Source of the DNA: an uncultured Sutterella sp.
GTDB lineage: Bacteria; Pseudomonadota; Gammaproteobacteria; Burkholderiales; Burkholderiaceae_F
NCBI GenBank assembly: GCA_900767875.1
Contig: CAAGAT010000036.1
Location: 31,385 to 95,384 of the forward strand
DNA length: 64,000 bases
Direction of reading: 5' to 3'
Of the stretch, positions 36,226-44,266 are shown piece after piece (position 1 is the first letter of the stretch; each line of letters starts with the position of its first letter). Below the pieces are notes generated by a model that saw only the letters and a program-made list of their open reading frames with translations, was not told the DNA's origin and ran no database searches. The translations under genes were made by a program, and so were the position numbers.

Positions 36226-36778
36226 GTTGATTCTCCGATAGTCTTTCGTGTCGCCGCCGCACCCAAACGCGCACGGCAAATTCCAGGGCGAACATCACGC
36301 CGATGAGCCCGTAGCTGATCGCCCCATTGTATAGGCCCCACCAGGCGTCGCTGCGCCACAGGGCCGAGTCCAGCGCCACCAAACCGTTGACGGTGAAAAA
36401 GACGCACCAGGCCACGGTCACGCGCCGGCAGTAGGCCACGGCGTAGGGCGGCAGATTCTTTTCGCGCAGTCGCGCCAGACGCTCGACGACGCTCTCGCCC
36501 TTTAGGGACACGGCAAAGCCCGCCAGCAGCGCCGCGTTGATGAACACCGGGTAGAGCTTGAGGGCGTTTTTGACCTCAAAAAGCACCGAGGCGGCGGCGA
36601 GTGTCAGCGCGACGGCCGCGCCCGCCCAGGCGGTTTTGTTGCGGCGCGTCAGGGCACTTAACAGGGCCGCGGCCACGAGCACCAACGCGGCCAGATCGAG
36701 CCGTCCGCGCTCGAGCAGCTGCCAGACGGCCAGGGGATAGAGCACCACGAGGGCGCCCAAAACGAGGCGCAGGAGCAT
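36218..36778 (-). CDS. COG4648-type membrane protein of the aryl polyene cluster (ApeG-like)
   Basis: A 186-residue membrane protein with five to six predicted helices. The segment KLYPVFINAALLAGFAVSL, followed by RRVTVAWCVFFTVNGLVA, matches the COG4648 proteins always found beside the ACP and ligase genes of APE clusters. Function is unknown; a role in placing the biosynthetic complex at the membrane has been suggested. The ATG at 36778 is chosen because it starts directly with the first helix; the much longer open frame upstream is antisense shadow of the ACP genes' other frame. Start confidence is moderate because no good ribosome binding site is visible. Confidence 0.82.
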   Translation of the reverse strand: MLLRLVLGALVVLYPLAVWQLLERGRLDLAALVLVAAALLSALTRRNKTAWAGAAVALTLAAASVLFEVKNALKLYPVFINAALLAGFAVSLKGESVVERLARLREKNLPPYAVAYCRRVTVAWCVFFTVNGLVALDSALWRSDAWWGLYNGAISYGLIGVMFALEFAVRVWVRRRHERLSENQRE

Positions 36779-36839
36779 GGGACGGCGGGCAAAAGAAGGT
36801 ACAAAAAGCCCGCCGGAAAAAAAGCGGCGGGCCCGACGT

Positions 36840-37091
36840 TTAGCCGTTGATGATCTTTTCGAGGACCTTGGTGAGGTCGCCAATGGTGCGCACCTGCTTG
36901 AAGTCGTTGGGCGAAATCGTCTTCTGGCCGACGAAGGGGCGCAGCTTGACGAGCAGGTCGACGGCGTCGATCGAATCGAGGTCGAGGTCGTCGTAAAAGC
37001 GCGCTTCGGGCGTGATGCGCTCGGGCTCGATTTCAAAGGTTTCCACGAGCACTCGCTTGAGTTCTTCAAAAATTTGCTGTTCGGTCGCCAT
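36840..37091 (-). CDS. Acyl carrier protein of the aryl polyene cluster (ApeF-like)
   Basis: An 83-residue acidic ACP. The phosphopantetheine attachment site is Ser40 in DDLDLDSIDAVDL. Four-helix length and an acidic helix 2 are intact. APE systems use two different ACPs in chain initiation and extension; this is the second of two adjacent copies, 24 bp after the first. Confidence 0.92.
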   Translation of the reverse strand: MATEQQIFEELKRVLVETFEIEPERITPEARFYDDLDLDSIDAVDLLVKLRPFVGQKTISPNDFKQVRTIGDLTKVLEKIING

Positions 37092-37115
37092 AGGGTTGCG
37101 AGGGAATCAAAAAAA

Positions 37116-37385
37116 TTAGGAAGCGGACGTCTGGGAGGCGATGAAGTCGGCCAGGGCGGCCACGCTGGCGAAGTGCTTCTTGTTGTCTTCGCTTTCGGCC
37201 GACAGAGTGATGCCGTACTTCTTCTTGATGGCCAGACCGAGTTCGAGCGCGTCGATCGAGTCCAGACCGAGCCCGTCGACGAAAAGGGGCGCGTCGGTTT
37301 CGATGTCCTCGGGTCGGATGTCCTCAAGGCCGAGCGCGGAGACGATCAGGGTCTTGAGTTCGAGCTGAAGTTCTTCTTTAGTCAT
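37116..37385 (-). CDS. Acyl carrier protein of the aryl polyene cluster (ApeE-like)
   Basis: An 89-residue ACP with attachment serine Ser43 in VDGLGLDSIDALEL. It starts MTKEELQ at 37385, overlapping the stop of the acyltransferase gene by 8 bases; a longer in-frame start lies inside that gene and is rejected. Sequence differs clearly from the neighbouring ACP, as expected for the two functional types (ApeE and ApeF). Confidence 0.92.
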   Translation of the reverse strand: MTKEELQLELKTLIVSALGLEDIRPEDIETDAPLFVDGLGLDSIDALELGLAIKKKYGITLSAESEDNKKHFASVAALADFIASQTSAS

Positions 37386-38157
37386 CGGTGTTGTCAAAAA
37401 GGCGTTCTTTGAGAGCTTCGGTGAGGCGGCGCACGGCAACGGGACGTCCGCGCTCGCGCTCAAGGCGCAGGAACGGTTCCACATCGATGTCGGGGGCCGC
37501 CCGAACGGAAATGATCATTTTACGCTCGGGCACCTGATACCACGCAATGCCCTTCATGAGTGAGGGCGGCGTGCAGGTGATGCGCACGGGTGTGATCGGA
37601 CGGCCGCGGGCCAGCGAAACGGCCGCCGCGCCGTGGTGCAGCTTGGGCGCACGCCCGGGCACCGAGCGCGTGCCCTCGGGGAAAACGACAAGGGTGTCGC
37701 CGCGCGCCAAAGAGGCGGCACAGGCTTCGATCAGGTCGGGCCCGGAGTCGTTGGAGATGTAGCCGGCGGCTTTGACCGGGGAACTCAGGGCAAAGGACTC
37801 GCGCAGGGCGCTTTTGACGATGCAGTTGGCGTTGTCGATGAGCCCGTGCAGGATCACGACGTCCAAGAGGGTCGGGTGCGAGGCGCACACGAAAAGCGAT
37901 TCGTGCGCCAGACGCTCCCGCAGCGCCGGATCGAGCTCAATTTTGAGCGCCTGCAGGGCGCTCATCAGGCGGATGAAGAGCGAAAACGACACGCGCACGA
38001 TGCGTCGGGCCAGCAGCTCGCGCCGCCGCCCGTCCTTGACGAAAACGTTCAGGCTCGGAAAGACGACGAGTCGAAAAAGCACGCCTCCCGTGAAAAACGT
38101 CAGAAACCCGAAGCCCGTGACCGGAATGCGCCACAGTTTGCTCAAAAACCGAATCAC
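37378..38157 (-). CDS. PlsC-type acyltransferase of the aryl polyene cluster (ApeD-like)
   Basis: A 259-residue membrane-associated acyltransferase. N-terminal hydrophobic segments (about residues 10-40) precede the catalytic CASHPTLLDVV (H94, D99) and FPEGTRS (159-165). It is smaller than housekeeping PlsC-like proteins and sits in the ApeD position, upstream of the two ACPs. The GTG at 38157 overlaps the stop of the ketosynthase-like gene (GTGA), which decides the start over a longer open frame. Confidence 0.86.
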   Translation of the reverse strand: MIRFLSKLWRIPVTGFGFLTFFTGGVLFRLVVFPSLNVFVKDGRRRELLARRIVRVSFSLFIRLMSALQALKIELDPALRERLAHESLFVCASHPTLLDVVILHGLIDNANCIVKSALRESFALSSPVKAAGYISNDSGPDLIEACAASLARGDTLVVFPEGTRSVPGRAPKLHHGAAAVSLARGRPITPVRITCTPPSLMKGIAWYQVPERKMIISVRAAPDIDVEPFLRLERERGRPVAVRRLTEALKERLFDNTDD

Positions 38158-38876
38158 GCGTGCTCCCAGCGCCACCGCGATCGGCCGTCGCTTTCGGCAT
38201 AAGCCGAGCGGCCGCCCAGCCAAAAGCGCATTTCTTCCAGGATACGACAGGCCTGCGAGTCACTCGTGCCCGCCGATTGCGTCAGGGTCACGGTACGGTC
38301 GGTCTTGTCGCGCGTCAGGCGCGCCGCCCAGGCGCAGGCCAGGGGAGCGGCGTCGGGCGCACCCTTGCCGCGCCACAGTTCCGGCAGAGCCTCTTCGTAG
38401 CGCACGAGCACGACCGAGTCGGCGTGCAGCAGCGCCAGGCGCGCCTGCACGAGGGCGCAGGAAGCCGTGACGGAGCCGGCGGCCATCGCCGTGGCGCAGG
38501 CGTGGTTTTTGCGCCAGATGGCCGCCTGAGCGCCCACGGCGTTGTGCACGGACAGGGCAAAGTCGGCCGGGCTCACTGCGCAGGTTTCGGCCAGCGAAGT
38601 CGTGAGGCGAAAGGTGCGCGAGATGTCGCCCCAGCTCGAGGCCCAGACGGTGGGCTCGCTCTCAGACGGGTCAAGGGCGGCGTAGGCGGCCAGGGCGCAG
38701 CGCCCCAGCGGCGAGAGGCGTCGTCTCACGCCCGCTGGAATGACCGAATAGCTTGGCGCTTCGCCTGCGGGAGGCTCGCTCGCCTCGCTCTGCGCCCACG
38801 CGCTCCAGAGCGCCGGATCGGCGCACGATTCGCTTACGAGCGCCGTCTGCGCGACATTCAAAACGAGAGGCTGCAT
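38154..38876 (-). CDS. Ketosynthase-like chain-length-factor protein (ApeC-like)
   Basis: A 240-residue protein matching the N-terminal ketosynthase-like family found only in APE-type clusters. The motif FALSVHNAVGAQAAI is the best anchor, followed by ATAMAAGSVTASCAL, where ordinary ketosynthases carry the active-site cysteine inside a nucleophile elbow. It is half the length of a true ketosynthase and lacks the two catalytic histidine motifs, so it should act as a non-catalytic partner. Start is ATG 38876 (TGATG with the methyltransferase stop) or GTG 38879. Confidence 0.82.
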   Translation of the reverse strand: MQPLVLNVAQTALVSESCADPALWSAWAQSEASEPPAGEAPSYSVIPAGVRRRLSPLGRCALAAYAALDPSESEPTVWASSWGDISRTFRLTTSLAETCAVSPADFALSVHNAVGAQAAIWRKNHACATAMAAGSVTASCALVQARLALLHADSVVLVRYEEALPELWRGKGAPDAAPLACAWAARLTRDKTDRTVTLTQSAGTSDSQACRILEEMRFWLGGRSAYAESDGRSRWRWEHA

Positions 38877-39946
38877 CACTTGGCCTTGAGAACGTAGAGC
38901 GTGTGACTGACGCCAATATCGTTGCGCACGGTTTCGATTTGCAGGCCCGCGCGCTCAAACACCGCTTCAAGGTCGCCGGCGCGGTAAAAGCGCGAGTTGC
39001 CGTTGGCCATCGCCGTAAAGTACAGCGAGACGGCCGCCAGCGAGAAGGTCGCGGCCGGATACGATTGCCGATCCACGAGGCACTCGAGCACGGCAAAGCG
39101 GCCCTTGTCGCTCAAAAGCGGCTTGCAGCGCGTCAGGATGCTCACGGCCTCATCGGGCGAGAAGCAGTCGAGAAACTGACTCATCCAGATCACGTCGGCG
39201 CGGCGGTCCACCGGCGGGACGGCCTCGGGGTTGAGCCAGTCGACCGCGGTCGTGGCAAAGCGATCGGCAAAGGGCGCGAGGACCGGGTTCTTTTGGACAA
39301 TGGCGCACTGCGGGGGCAGATCGATGAGCGTGACGTGCGTCTCGGGCAGGGCCGTCAGACACGCGGCGGCAAACTTTCCCGTGTTGCCGCCCACGTCAAA
39401 GAGGGTGGTCGGCGAGAGCGTCTTGCCGATTTCCTGCGCCAGCTGCGCAAAGTAGCGGTCCGAATAGTAGTGGTCGAACGCAAACCAGCTCGTGCGCGCG
39501 GGCTCGGGCAGCACGGAGATGGCCGGGTAAATGGTCGGCCAGTCGCCCAATTCCGGCAAGCCCGCGGGGCGCCCCTGCGTGAGCGCGTCGGTGAGATGTT
39601 CCATGCCGCGGTAGCACACGTCGCCCGTGAAGTTGAAGTTCACGCGGGTCATCTCGTCAAAAAGCAGGCACTCGCCCGTCTTGGTGACCGTCAGAACGCC
39701 GTTTTCGTCCTTATCGAGCACGCCGCCCGCGGTGAGCATGTCCGTCAGCACGCCCGCGGCATAGTCCGAGAGGCCGACGGCGCGCGCGGCTTCTTGTTCG
39801 CCCGAGGACGTCTGCGCGAGCCGGTGCAGAAAGCCGGTGTTCAGGGCCGCACGCACGGCCTGAAAAAGCACCGGGCCGAAGGCGATGTGCTGAGCCTTGT
39901 TGAGCGCGTCGATGATCGACTCGCGCTTGTTGTGTTTGACGCTCAC
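38876..39946 (-). CDS. SAM-dependent O-methyltransferase of the aryl polyene cluster (ApeB-like)
   Basis: A 356-residue methyltransferase with an N-terminal winged-helix dimerisation domain (residues 30-110), as in plant and polyketide O-methyltransferases. SAM-binding motif I is LFDVGGNTGK (182-191), and the DVIWMSQFLDCF segment is the later acidic/aromatic motif near the catalytic region. It would methylate the aryl head group or a ring position of the pigment. GTG 39946 follows GAGGAA and begins 3 bp after the ketosynthase stop. Confidence 0.88.
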   Translation of the reverse strand: MSVKHNKRESIIDALNKAQHIAFGPVLFQAVRAALNTGFLHRLAQTSSGEQEAARAVGLSDYAAGVLTDMLTAGGVLDKDENGVLTVTKTGECLLFDEMTRVNFNFTGDVCYRGMEHLTDALTQGRPAGLPELGDWPTIYPAISVLPEPARTSWFAFDHYYSDRYFAQLAQEIGKTLSPTTLFDVGGNTGKFAAACLTALPETHVTLIDLPPQCAIVQKNPVLAPFADRFATTAVDWLNPEAVPPVDRRADVIWMSQFLDCFSPDEAVSILTRCKPLLSDKGRFAVLECLVDRQSYPAATFSLAAVSLYFTAMANGNSRFYRAGDLEAVFERAGLQIETVRNDIGVSHTLYVLKAK

Positions 39947-39949
39947 GGT

Positions 39950-41194
39950 TTATTCCTCGTAGCGGGCAAAGATCAGGGATGTGTTGATGCCGCCGAAGGC
40001 AAAGTTGTTGCTCATGACGTAATCGGTGTGCTTTTCAATCGGCGCGCGGCGGATGTAGTTAAGGGGCGCGCAGTCGGGCGCGACCTCTTCAAGGTTGAGG
40101 TTGGGTGCAAACCAGCCCTCGCGCATCATCATGATCGACATCCAGGCTTCCAGCGACCCGCAGGCGCCCAGGGTGTGGCCCATGTAGCCCTTAAGGCCCG
40201 ACACCGGGGTCTCGGAGCCAAAGACGCTCAGGGTCGCGGCGGACTCGGCGCTGTCACCGCGATCCGTCCCGGTGCCGTGGGCGTTGACGTAGCCGATGTC
40301 GCCGGGCGCCAGGGCCGCGTCCTTGAGCGCGAGGCGCATGGCCTGCGCCATTTGCTCGGACTGGGGGCTCGTGACATGCGCGCCGTCCGAGTTGGTCCCG
40401 AAGCCCTTCACTTCGGCGTAGATCTTGGCGCCGCGCGCCTTGGCAAACTCGAGCTCTTCGAGAATGAGCGTGCAGCCGCCCTCGCCGATCACCAGACCGT
40501 CGCGCTTGGCGTCAAAGGGACGCGGGGAGAGCTCGGGGTGATCGTTGTAGTTCGTGCTCGTGGCAAAGAGCGTATCGAAGATGGCCGCGTCCGAGGCGTC
40601 GAGCTCTTCGCAGCCGCCCGCGACCATCGCCTTGGCCTTGCCCGCCAGGATCGACTCGTAGGCGTAGCCGATGGCTTGCGAGGAGGACGTGCAGGCCGAA
40701 CTCGTGGTGATGATGCGGCCCTTGATTTTGAAGAATACCCCGATGTTGACCGCCGCCGTGTGCGCCATCATGCGCACGTAGGTGTTGGCGTTCATGTCGG
40801 CCGTCGAGCGCTTTAAAACCAAACTAGCGATGTCGGCCACGGCCGAGGGCGTGCCCGCGCTCGAGCCGTAGGCGATGCCGATGTCGCCCGAACTCAGAAA
40901 GTCTTGGTTGTCCAACAGACCGGCGTCCGTCAGGGCCTTTTCCGTGGCGTGTACGCCGAGAATCCCCACGCGACCCATGCTGCGGGTGCTCTTACGGTTG
41001 TATTTGACGGGATCGAGCGCAAAGGGGGCGGCCGGGCACGCCAGGCGCGTGTGCAGCCCCTGAATGTCGTCCCACTCGTTCATCACGCGCACGGCGTTGG
41101 TGCAGCCTTTGAGTTTGGCCGAGACGCTTTCCCAATCGTTGCCCAGGGGGCTGACGGCCCCGAAACCGGTGACCACCACACGCGTTTTGCTCAT
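39950..41194 (-). CDS. Beta-ketoacyl-ACP synthase of the aryl polyene cluster (ApeR-like)
   Basis: A 414-residue FabF-type ketosynthase. The catalytic triad is intact: Cys168 in TTSSACTSSSQ, His306 in NAHGTGTD and His340 in GYMGHTLGACG. It catalyses decarboxylative chain extension on ACP-bound intermediates. It overlaps the ketoreductase gene by 4 bases. It is the second catalytic ketosynthase of the operon. Confidence 0.92.
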   Translation of the reverse strand: MSKTRVVVTGFGAVSPLGNDWESVSAKLKGCTNAVRVMNEWDDIQGLHTRLACPAAPFALDPVKYNRKSTRSMGRVGILGVHATEKALTDAGLLDNQDFLSSGDIGIAYGSSAGTPSAVADIASLVLKRSTADMNANTYVRMMAHTAAVNIGVFFKIKGRIITTSSACTSSSQAIGYAYESILAGKAKAMVAGGCEELDASDAAIFDTLFATSTNYNDHPELSPRPFDAKRDGLVIGEGGCTLILEELEFAKARGAKIYAEVKGFGTNSDGAHVTSPQSEQMAQAMRLALKDAALAPGDIGYVNAHGTGTDRGDSAESAATLSVFGSETPVSGLKGYMGHTLGACGSLEAWMSIMMMREGWFAPNLNLEEVAPDCAPLNYIRRAPIEKHTDYVMSNNFAFGGINTSLIFARYEE

Positions 41195-41937
41195 GCCAGA
41201 CCTCCGTTGACGCCGATGACCTGACGGGTGACGTAGGAAGCCGCCTCGCTCATCAGAAAAGACACGACGCCCGCGACCTCTTCGGGCTTGCCGGCGCGGA
41301 GCATGGGAACGTAGTCAAGGGCCCGCTCGAGCACCTCTTCGCTCACCATTTCGGTTTCAATCAGGCCCGGCGCCACCGCGTTGACGGTGATGCTGCGGCT
41401 CGCCAGTTCCGTGGCCAGCGCCTTGGCGGCACCGATGAGGCCCGCTTTGGCCGCCGAATAGTTGACCTGGCCGCGGTTGCCCACCACGCCCGACACCGAG
41501 CTGATGACGACGACGCGGCCGGGCTTGCGGCGGCGCACCATGGGCATCACCATGGGCTGCACGACGTTGTAAAAGCCCGTCAGATCCGTGTGAATCACGC
41601 TGTCCCAGTCCTCTTCGGGCATGGCGGCAAAGGTGCCGTCGCGGGTGATGCCCGCGTTGACGACGATGCCGTAGTAGGCGCCGTGCGCGGCAACGTCGGC
41701 CGAAAGGATCTCGCCCGCGGCCTTTCGATCGCACACGTCAAAGGTGAGGGTGCGGGCGCTTCCGCCCGCCTCGCCGATCAGGCGCAACGTTTCGTCGAGT
41801 GCGGCCGAGGGCTTGGAGCCGTGCGCGACGACGCAGTAGCCCTCGCGCGCAAGCCGCAGCGCAATGGCGCGGCCGATGCCGCGGGAGGCACCGGTGATGA
41901 GCACCGACAGGCCGTTGGAGGAAATGGATTCGCTCAT
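41191..41937 (-). CDS. 3-oxoacyl-ACP reductase of the aryl polyene cluster (ApeQ-like, FabG family)
   Basis: A 248-residue short-chain dehydrogenase. NADPH-binding TGASRGIG is at residues 15-22, NAGIT follows, and the catalytic residues are Ser147, Tyr160 and Lys164 (ISSVSG and NYSAAKAG). It reduces the beta-keto group in each polyene extension cycle. It overlaps both neighbours by 4 bases. Confidence 0.93.
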   Translation of the reverse strand: MSESISSNGLSVLITGASRGIGRAIALRLAREGYCVVAHGSKPSAALDETLRLIGEAGGSARTLTFDVCDRKAAGEILSADVAAHGAYYGIVVNAGITRDGTFAAMPEEDWDSVIHTDLTGFYNVVQPMVMPMVRRRKPGRVVVISSVSGVVGNRGQVNYSAAKAGLIGAAKALATELASRSITVNAVAPGLIETEMVSEEVLERALDYVPMLRAGKPEEVAGVVSFLMSEAASYVTRQVIGVNGGLA

Positions 41938-42410
41938 TGGGAAATCTCGCGAATAAAGGTTTGCAAATCGCTCGGACGATAGACGGTCAGAACCGCTTGG
42001 GCCGACGGGGTGCCTTCGTGCGTGACCGTGCAGTCAAACTGGCTCGGCAGGGATTCTTCGCCGAAAAAGACGCAGCGCGCCTCAATGTCGAACACATCGC
42101 CCTCGCGCAGCTCGGTCTGATGGAGCGTGACGTTGCGCGAGCCCAGCAAAAAGCCCACGCGCGGGGGCGTTGCCGACTCCGGATCGGCGCCGTCGCGAAT
42201 GCCCGCGTACATGCCCACGGCCTGCGCCATGAATTCCACAAAAAGGCTGTTGGGATAGGTGCCGTCGGCTTGCCGAAAAAGGGCACACTGCTCGCCCAAG
42301 CTCACGCGGCAGCGCACCGAGGCCTCGTCATAGGCCTCGACGCTGTCAATCAGAAGCATCGGCGCGCGGTGCGGCAGATAGCGGGCCGGGTCGCGGTCAA
42401 AATCGGTCAT
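41934..42410 (-). CDS. 3-hydroxyacyl-ACP dehydratase of the aryl polyene cluster (ApeP-like)
   Basis: A 158-residue hotdog-fold dehydratase of the FabA/FabZ superfamily. The catalytic histidine is His14 in YLPHRAPMLLID, and the acidic partner is Glu59 in NSLFVEFMAQAVG. It removes water to make the conjugated double bonds. It is one of two dehydratases in the operon, the other being fused to the ligase. Overlaps of 4 bases link it to the genes on both sides. Confidence 0.9.
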   Translation of the reverse strand: MTDFDRDPARYLPHRAPMLLIDSVEAYDEASVRCRVSLGEQCALFRQADGTYPNSLFVEFMAQAVGMYAGIRDGADPESATPPRVGFLLGSRNVTLHQTELREGDVFDIEARCVFFGEESLPSQFDCTVTHEGTPSAQAVLTVYRPSDLQTFIREISQ

Positions 42411-43591
42411 GGCGTCACGCGGCTGAAAACGGCGCTTGCGTTCGAGCCCCCGAAGGCAAAGGCGTTGGCAAGCACATGGTTGAGGGGCCGGCCGAGGGAG
42501 CGGCGCGTTTGCACCACATCGACCGCGGCCAGCTGCGGGTCAATAGTGTCGAGGTTGGCGCTTGGGGCGAGGTACCCCTCGGGATTGTCGATGAGTAGGG
42601 CCGCCGCACAGGCCGCCTGCAGGGCGCCGGCCCCGGCCAGCGTATGGCCCGAGAGGGCCTTAAAAGAGGCGCAGGGCACGGTCGGGCCGAAGACGGCGTG
42701 CACGGCTTTGGATTCCATGGCGTCGTTTAAAGGCGTGCCCGTGCCGTGGGCGATCACCAAATCGATGTCGCCGGCACTCAACTGCGCTTCTTCGAGCGCC
42801 AGGCGCATGGCGTGCGAGGCCTCGATCCCCTCGGGGTCGGGTGCCGAGAGGTGATGCGCGTCGGTGGTCTCGCCCATGCCGCTTAGGGCCAACAGCGCAC
42901 CGTCCTTTTGGCGGGTCATCGCGACAAGCGCGCCGCCTTCGCCCAAATTGATGCCGTGGCGGGCCGCGTCAAAGGGGCGGCACCGGTCGGGCGAGACGGC
43001 CGACAGGGCGCAAAAGCCCGCGTTGGTGAAGCGGCAAAAGCCGTCGCAGCCGCCCGTGACGACGACGTCGGCCAGATCGGCGCGCAAGAGGTCGGCGGCG
43101 GCCGCCGGGGCCATCAGGCCCGAGGCGCAGGCGTTGCTCAAGGTGTAGACGGGCCCGAGGGCGCCGATTTTTTCGGCCACGTAGCGCGAGGGCTCAAAAA
43201 GGTTCAGGCGCCGCACGTCAAAGTCCGCGGGCAGCGCCCCGGTGCGCTCGCGCTCGCTCATGGCCTCTTCAATGCGGTGCATGCCCGCGGTGCAGGCGCC
43301 CAAAACGACGGCCACGCGCGTCGGTTCGGTGCGCGAAAGCAGGGCCTTGAGTTCGCTCATCTGCGCCAGGCACAGGTCCAACAGACGCTGCGTGCGGTCG
43401 GTGCTGTCCGTGGGATCGGCCGCCTCGAGAATGCCGCAGCAGTACGGCTGCGCCGGGTCGGGAGCCAAACGGGTCTGCGGCCGCATGAGGCAATTTTCTT
43501 CACCGAAGAGCGTGCGGCGCAGGGCGGCCAGACCAATACCGGCGGCCGAGGCGGTGCCGAGGCTTTGAATGTACAGGGCGGACGAGAACAT
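42407..43591 (-). CDS. Beta-ketoacyl-ACP synthase of the aryl polyene cluster (ApeO-like)
   Basis: A 394-residue ketosynthase and the first gene of the APE operon. Catalytic Cys155 lies in SNACASGLM, His282 in IAHGTGTPLND and His316 in SGHTLAGAG. The ATG at 43591 is chosen because it begins the folded part (MFSSALYIQSLGTAS); the open frame extends to 43795 without a plausible start and would overlap the divergent gene's leader. No strong ribosome binding site is visible. Its promoter must lie in the 203-bp divergent region shared with the periplasmic protein at 43795. Confidence 0.9.
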   Translation of the reverse strand: MFSSALYIQSLGTASAAGIGLAALRRTLFGEENCLMRPQTRLAPDPAQPYCCGILEAADPTDSTDRTQRLLDLCLAQMSELKALLSRTEPTRVAVVLGACTAGMHRIEEAMSERERTGALPADFDVRRLNLFEPSRYVAEKIGALGPVYTLSNACASGLMAPAAAADLLRADLADVVVTGGCDGFCRFTNAGFCALSAVSPDRCRPFDAARHGINLGEGGALVAMTRQKDGALLALSGMGETTDAHHLSAPDPEGIEASHAMRLALEEAQLSAGDIDLVIAHGTGTPLNDAMESKAVHAVFGPTVPCASFKALSGHTLAGAGALQAACAAALLIDNPEGYLAPSANLDTIDPQLAAVDVVQTRRSLGRPLNHVLANAFAFGGSNASAVFSRVTP

Positions 43592-43794
43592 GTGTTTTTG
43601 TTGTACGGCGGTTTTGCCCGACAGACCGCATCCGTGGCGGCTTGCCGGCGTGCAAAGCCCCCGAGGCGGGACCGTCGGTGAAAAGAGACGGCGGTTGGAA
43701 AAAACCAGGCTTTGCGGGAAGGAACTATTATAGAAGGCAGGGGTCGTGCGCCTGAGGCGGCGGCTTTTGTGGTTTACCCAAGAAGGAGTTTGCA

Positions 43795-44220
43795 ATGCTC
43801 AGAAGAACCGTTCTGGCGGCCGCGGCCGCCGCGATGCTCACGGCGGCTTCGCCCGCCCTGCTGGCCGCGCCCTCGCGCGAGGTTGTCCCGTATGAGGTGA
43901 GCGGCCTGAAATCCTCGGCCAAGGAAATCCACGAGGCCATCCTCAAGGCCGTGCCGATGCGCAAGTGGGGCGTTCGCTCGGACGAGCCGGGCAAGGTGAC
44001 GGTGATCTATCCGACCAACACCCGCGCCAAGCAGTATCAGGCCGTGGTGAGCGTCACCTATGCCGACGGCTACTTCAAGGTGGACTACGTCTCGAGCCGG
44101 GGCCTCAATGAAGAGCGCGGCTGCAAGGACAATCCCAACGCCGTGTGCGTGCACCGCAACGTCAACCGCTGGATCGCCAACCTCGGTAAGGACATCGTCA
44201 ATTTGCTCTCGATGCCATAA
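43795..44220 (+). CDS. Exported hypothetical protein
   Basis: A 141-residue protein with a signal peptide (MLRRTVLAAAAAAML..., cleavage after about residue 25 at LLA-A). The mature part, about 115 residues, has alternating strands (VIYPTNTRAKQYQAVVSVTYADGYFKVDYVSS) and two cysteines (CKDNPNAVC) that may form a disulphide, followed by a helix ending in LLSMP. It resembles small periplasmic proteins of unknown function seen in beta-proteobacteria; no named family is claimed. AAGGAG lies 8 bases upstream of the ATG. It is divergent from the APE operon and could be linked to it, but there is no direct evidence. Confidence 0.75.
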   Translation: MLRRTVLAAAAAAMLTAASPALLAAPSREVVPYEVSGLKSSAKEIHEAILKAVPMRKWGVRSDEPGKVTVIYPTNTRAKQYQAVVSVTYADGYFKVDYVSSRGLNEERGCKDNPNAVCVHRNVNRWIANLGKDIVNLLSMP

Positions 44221-44266
44221 GGCGTTGTAAGTCCCGTCCGTCACGTTTTCTAAGGAGCACAGCCTC

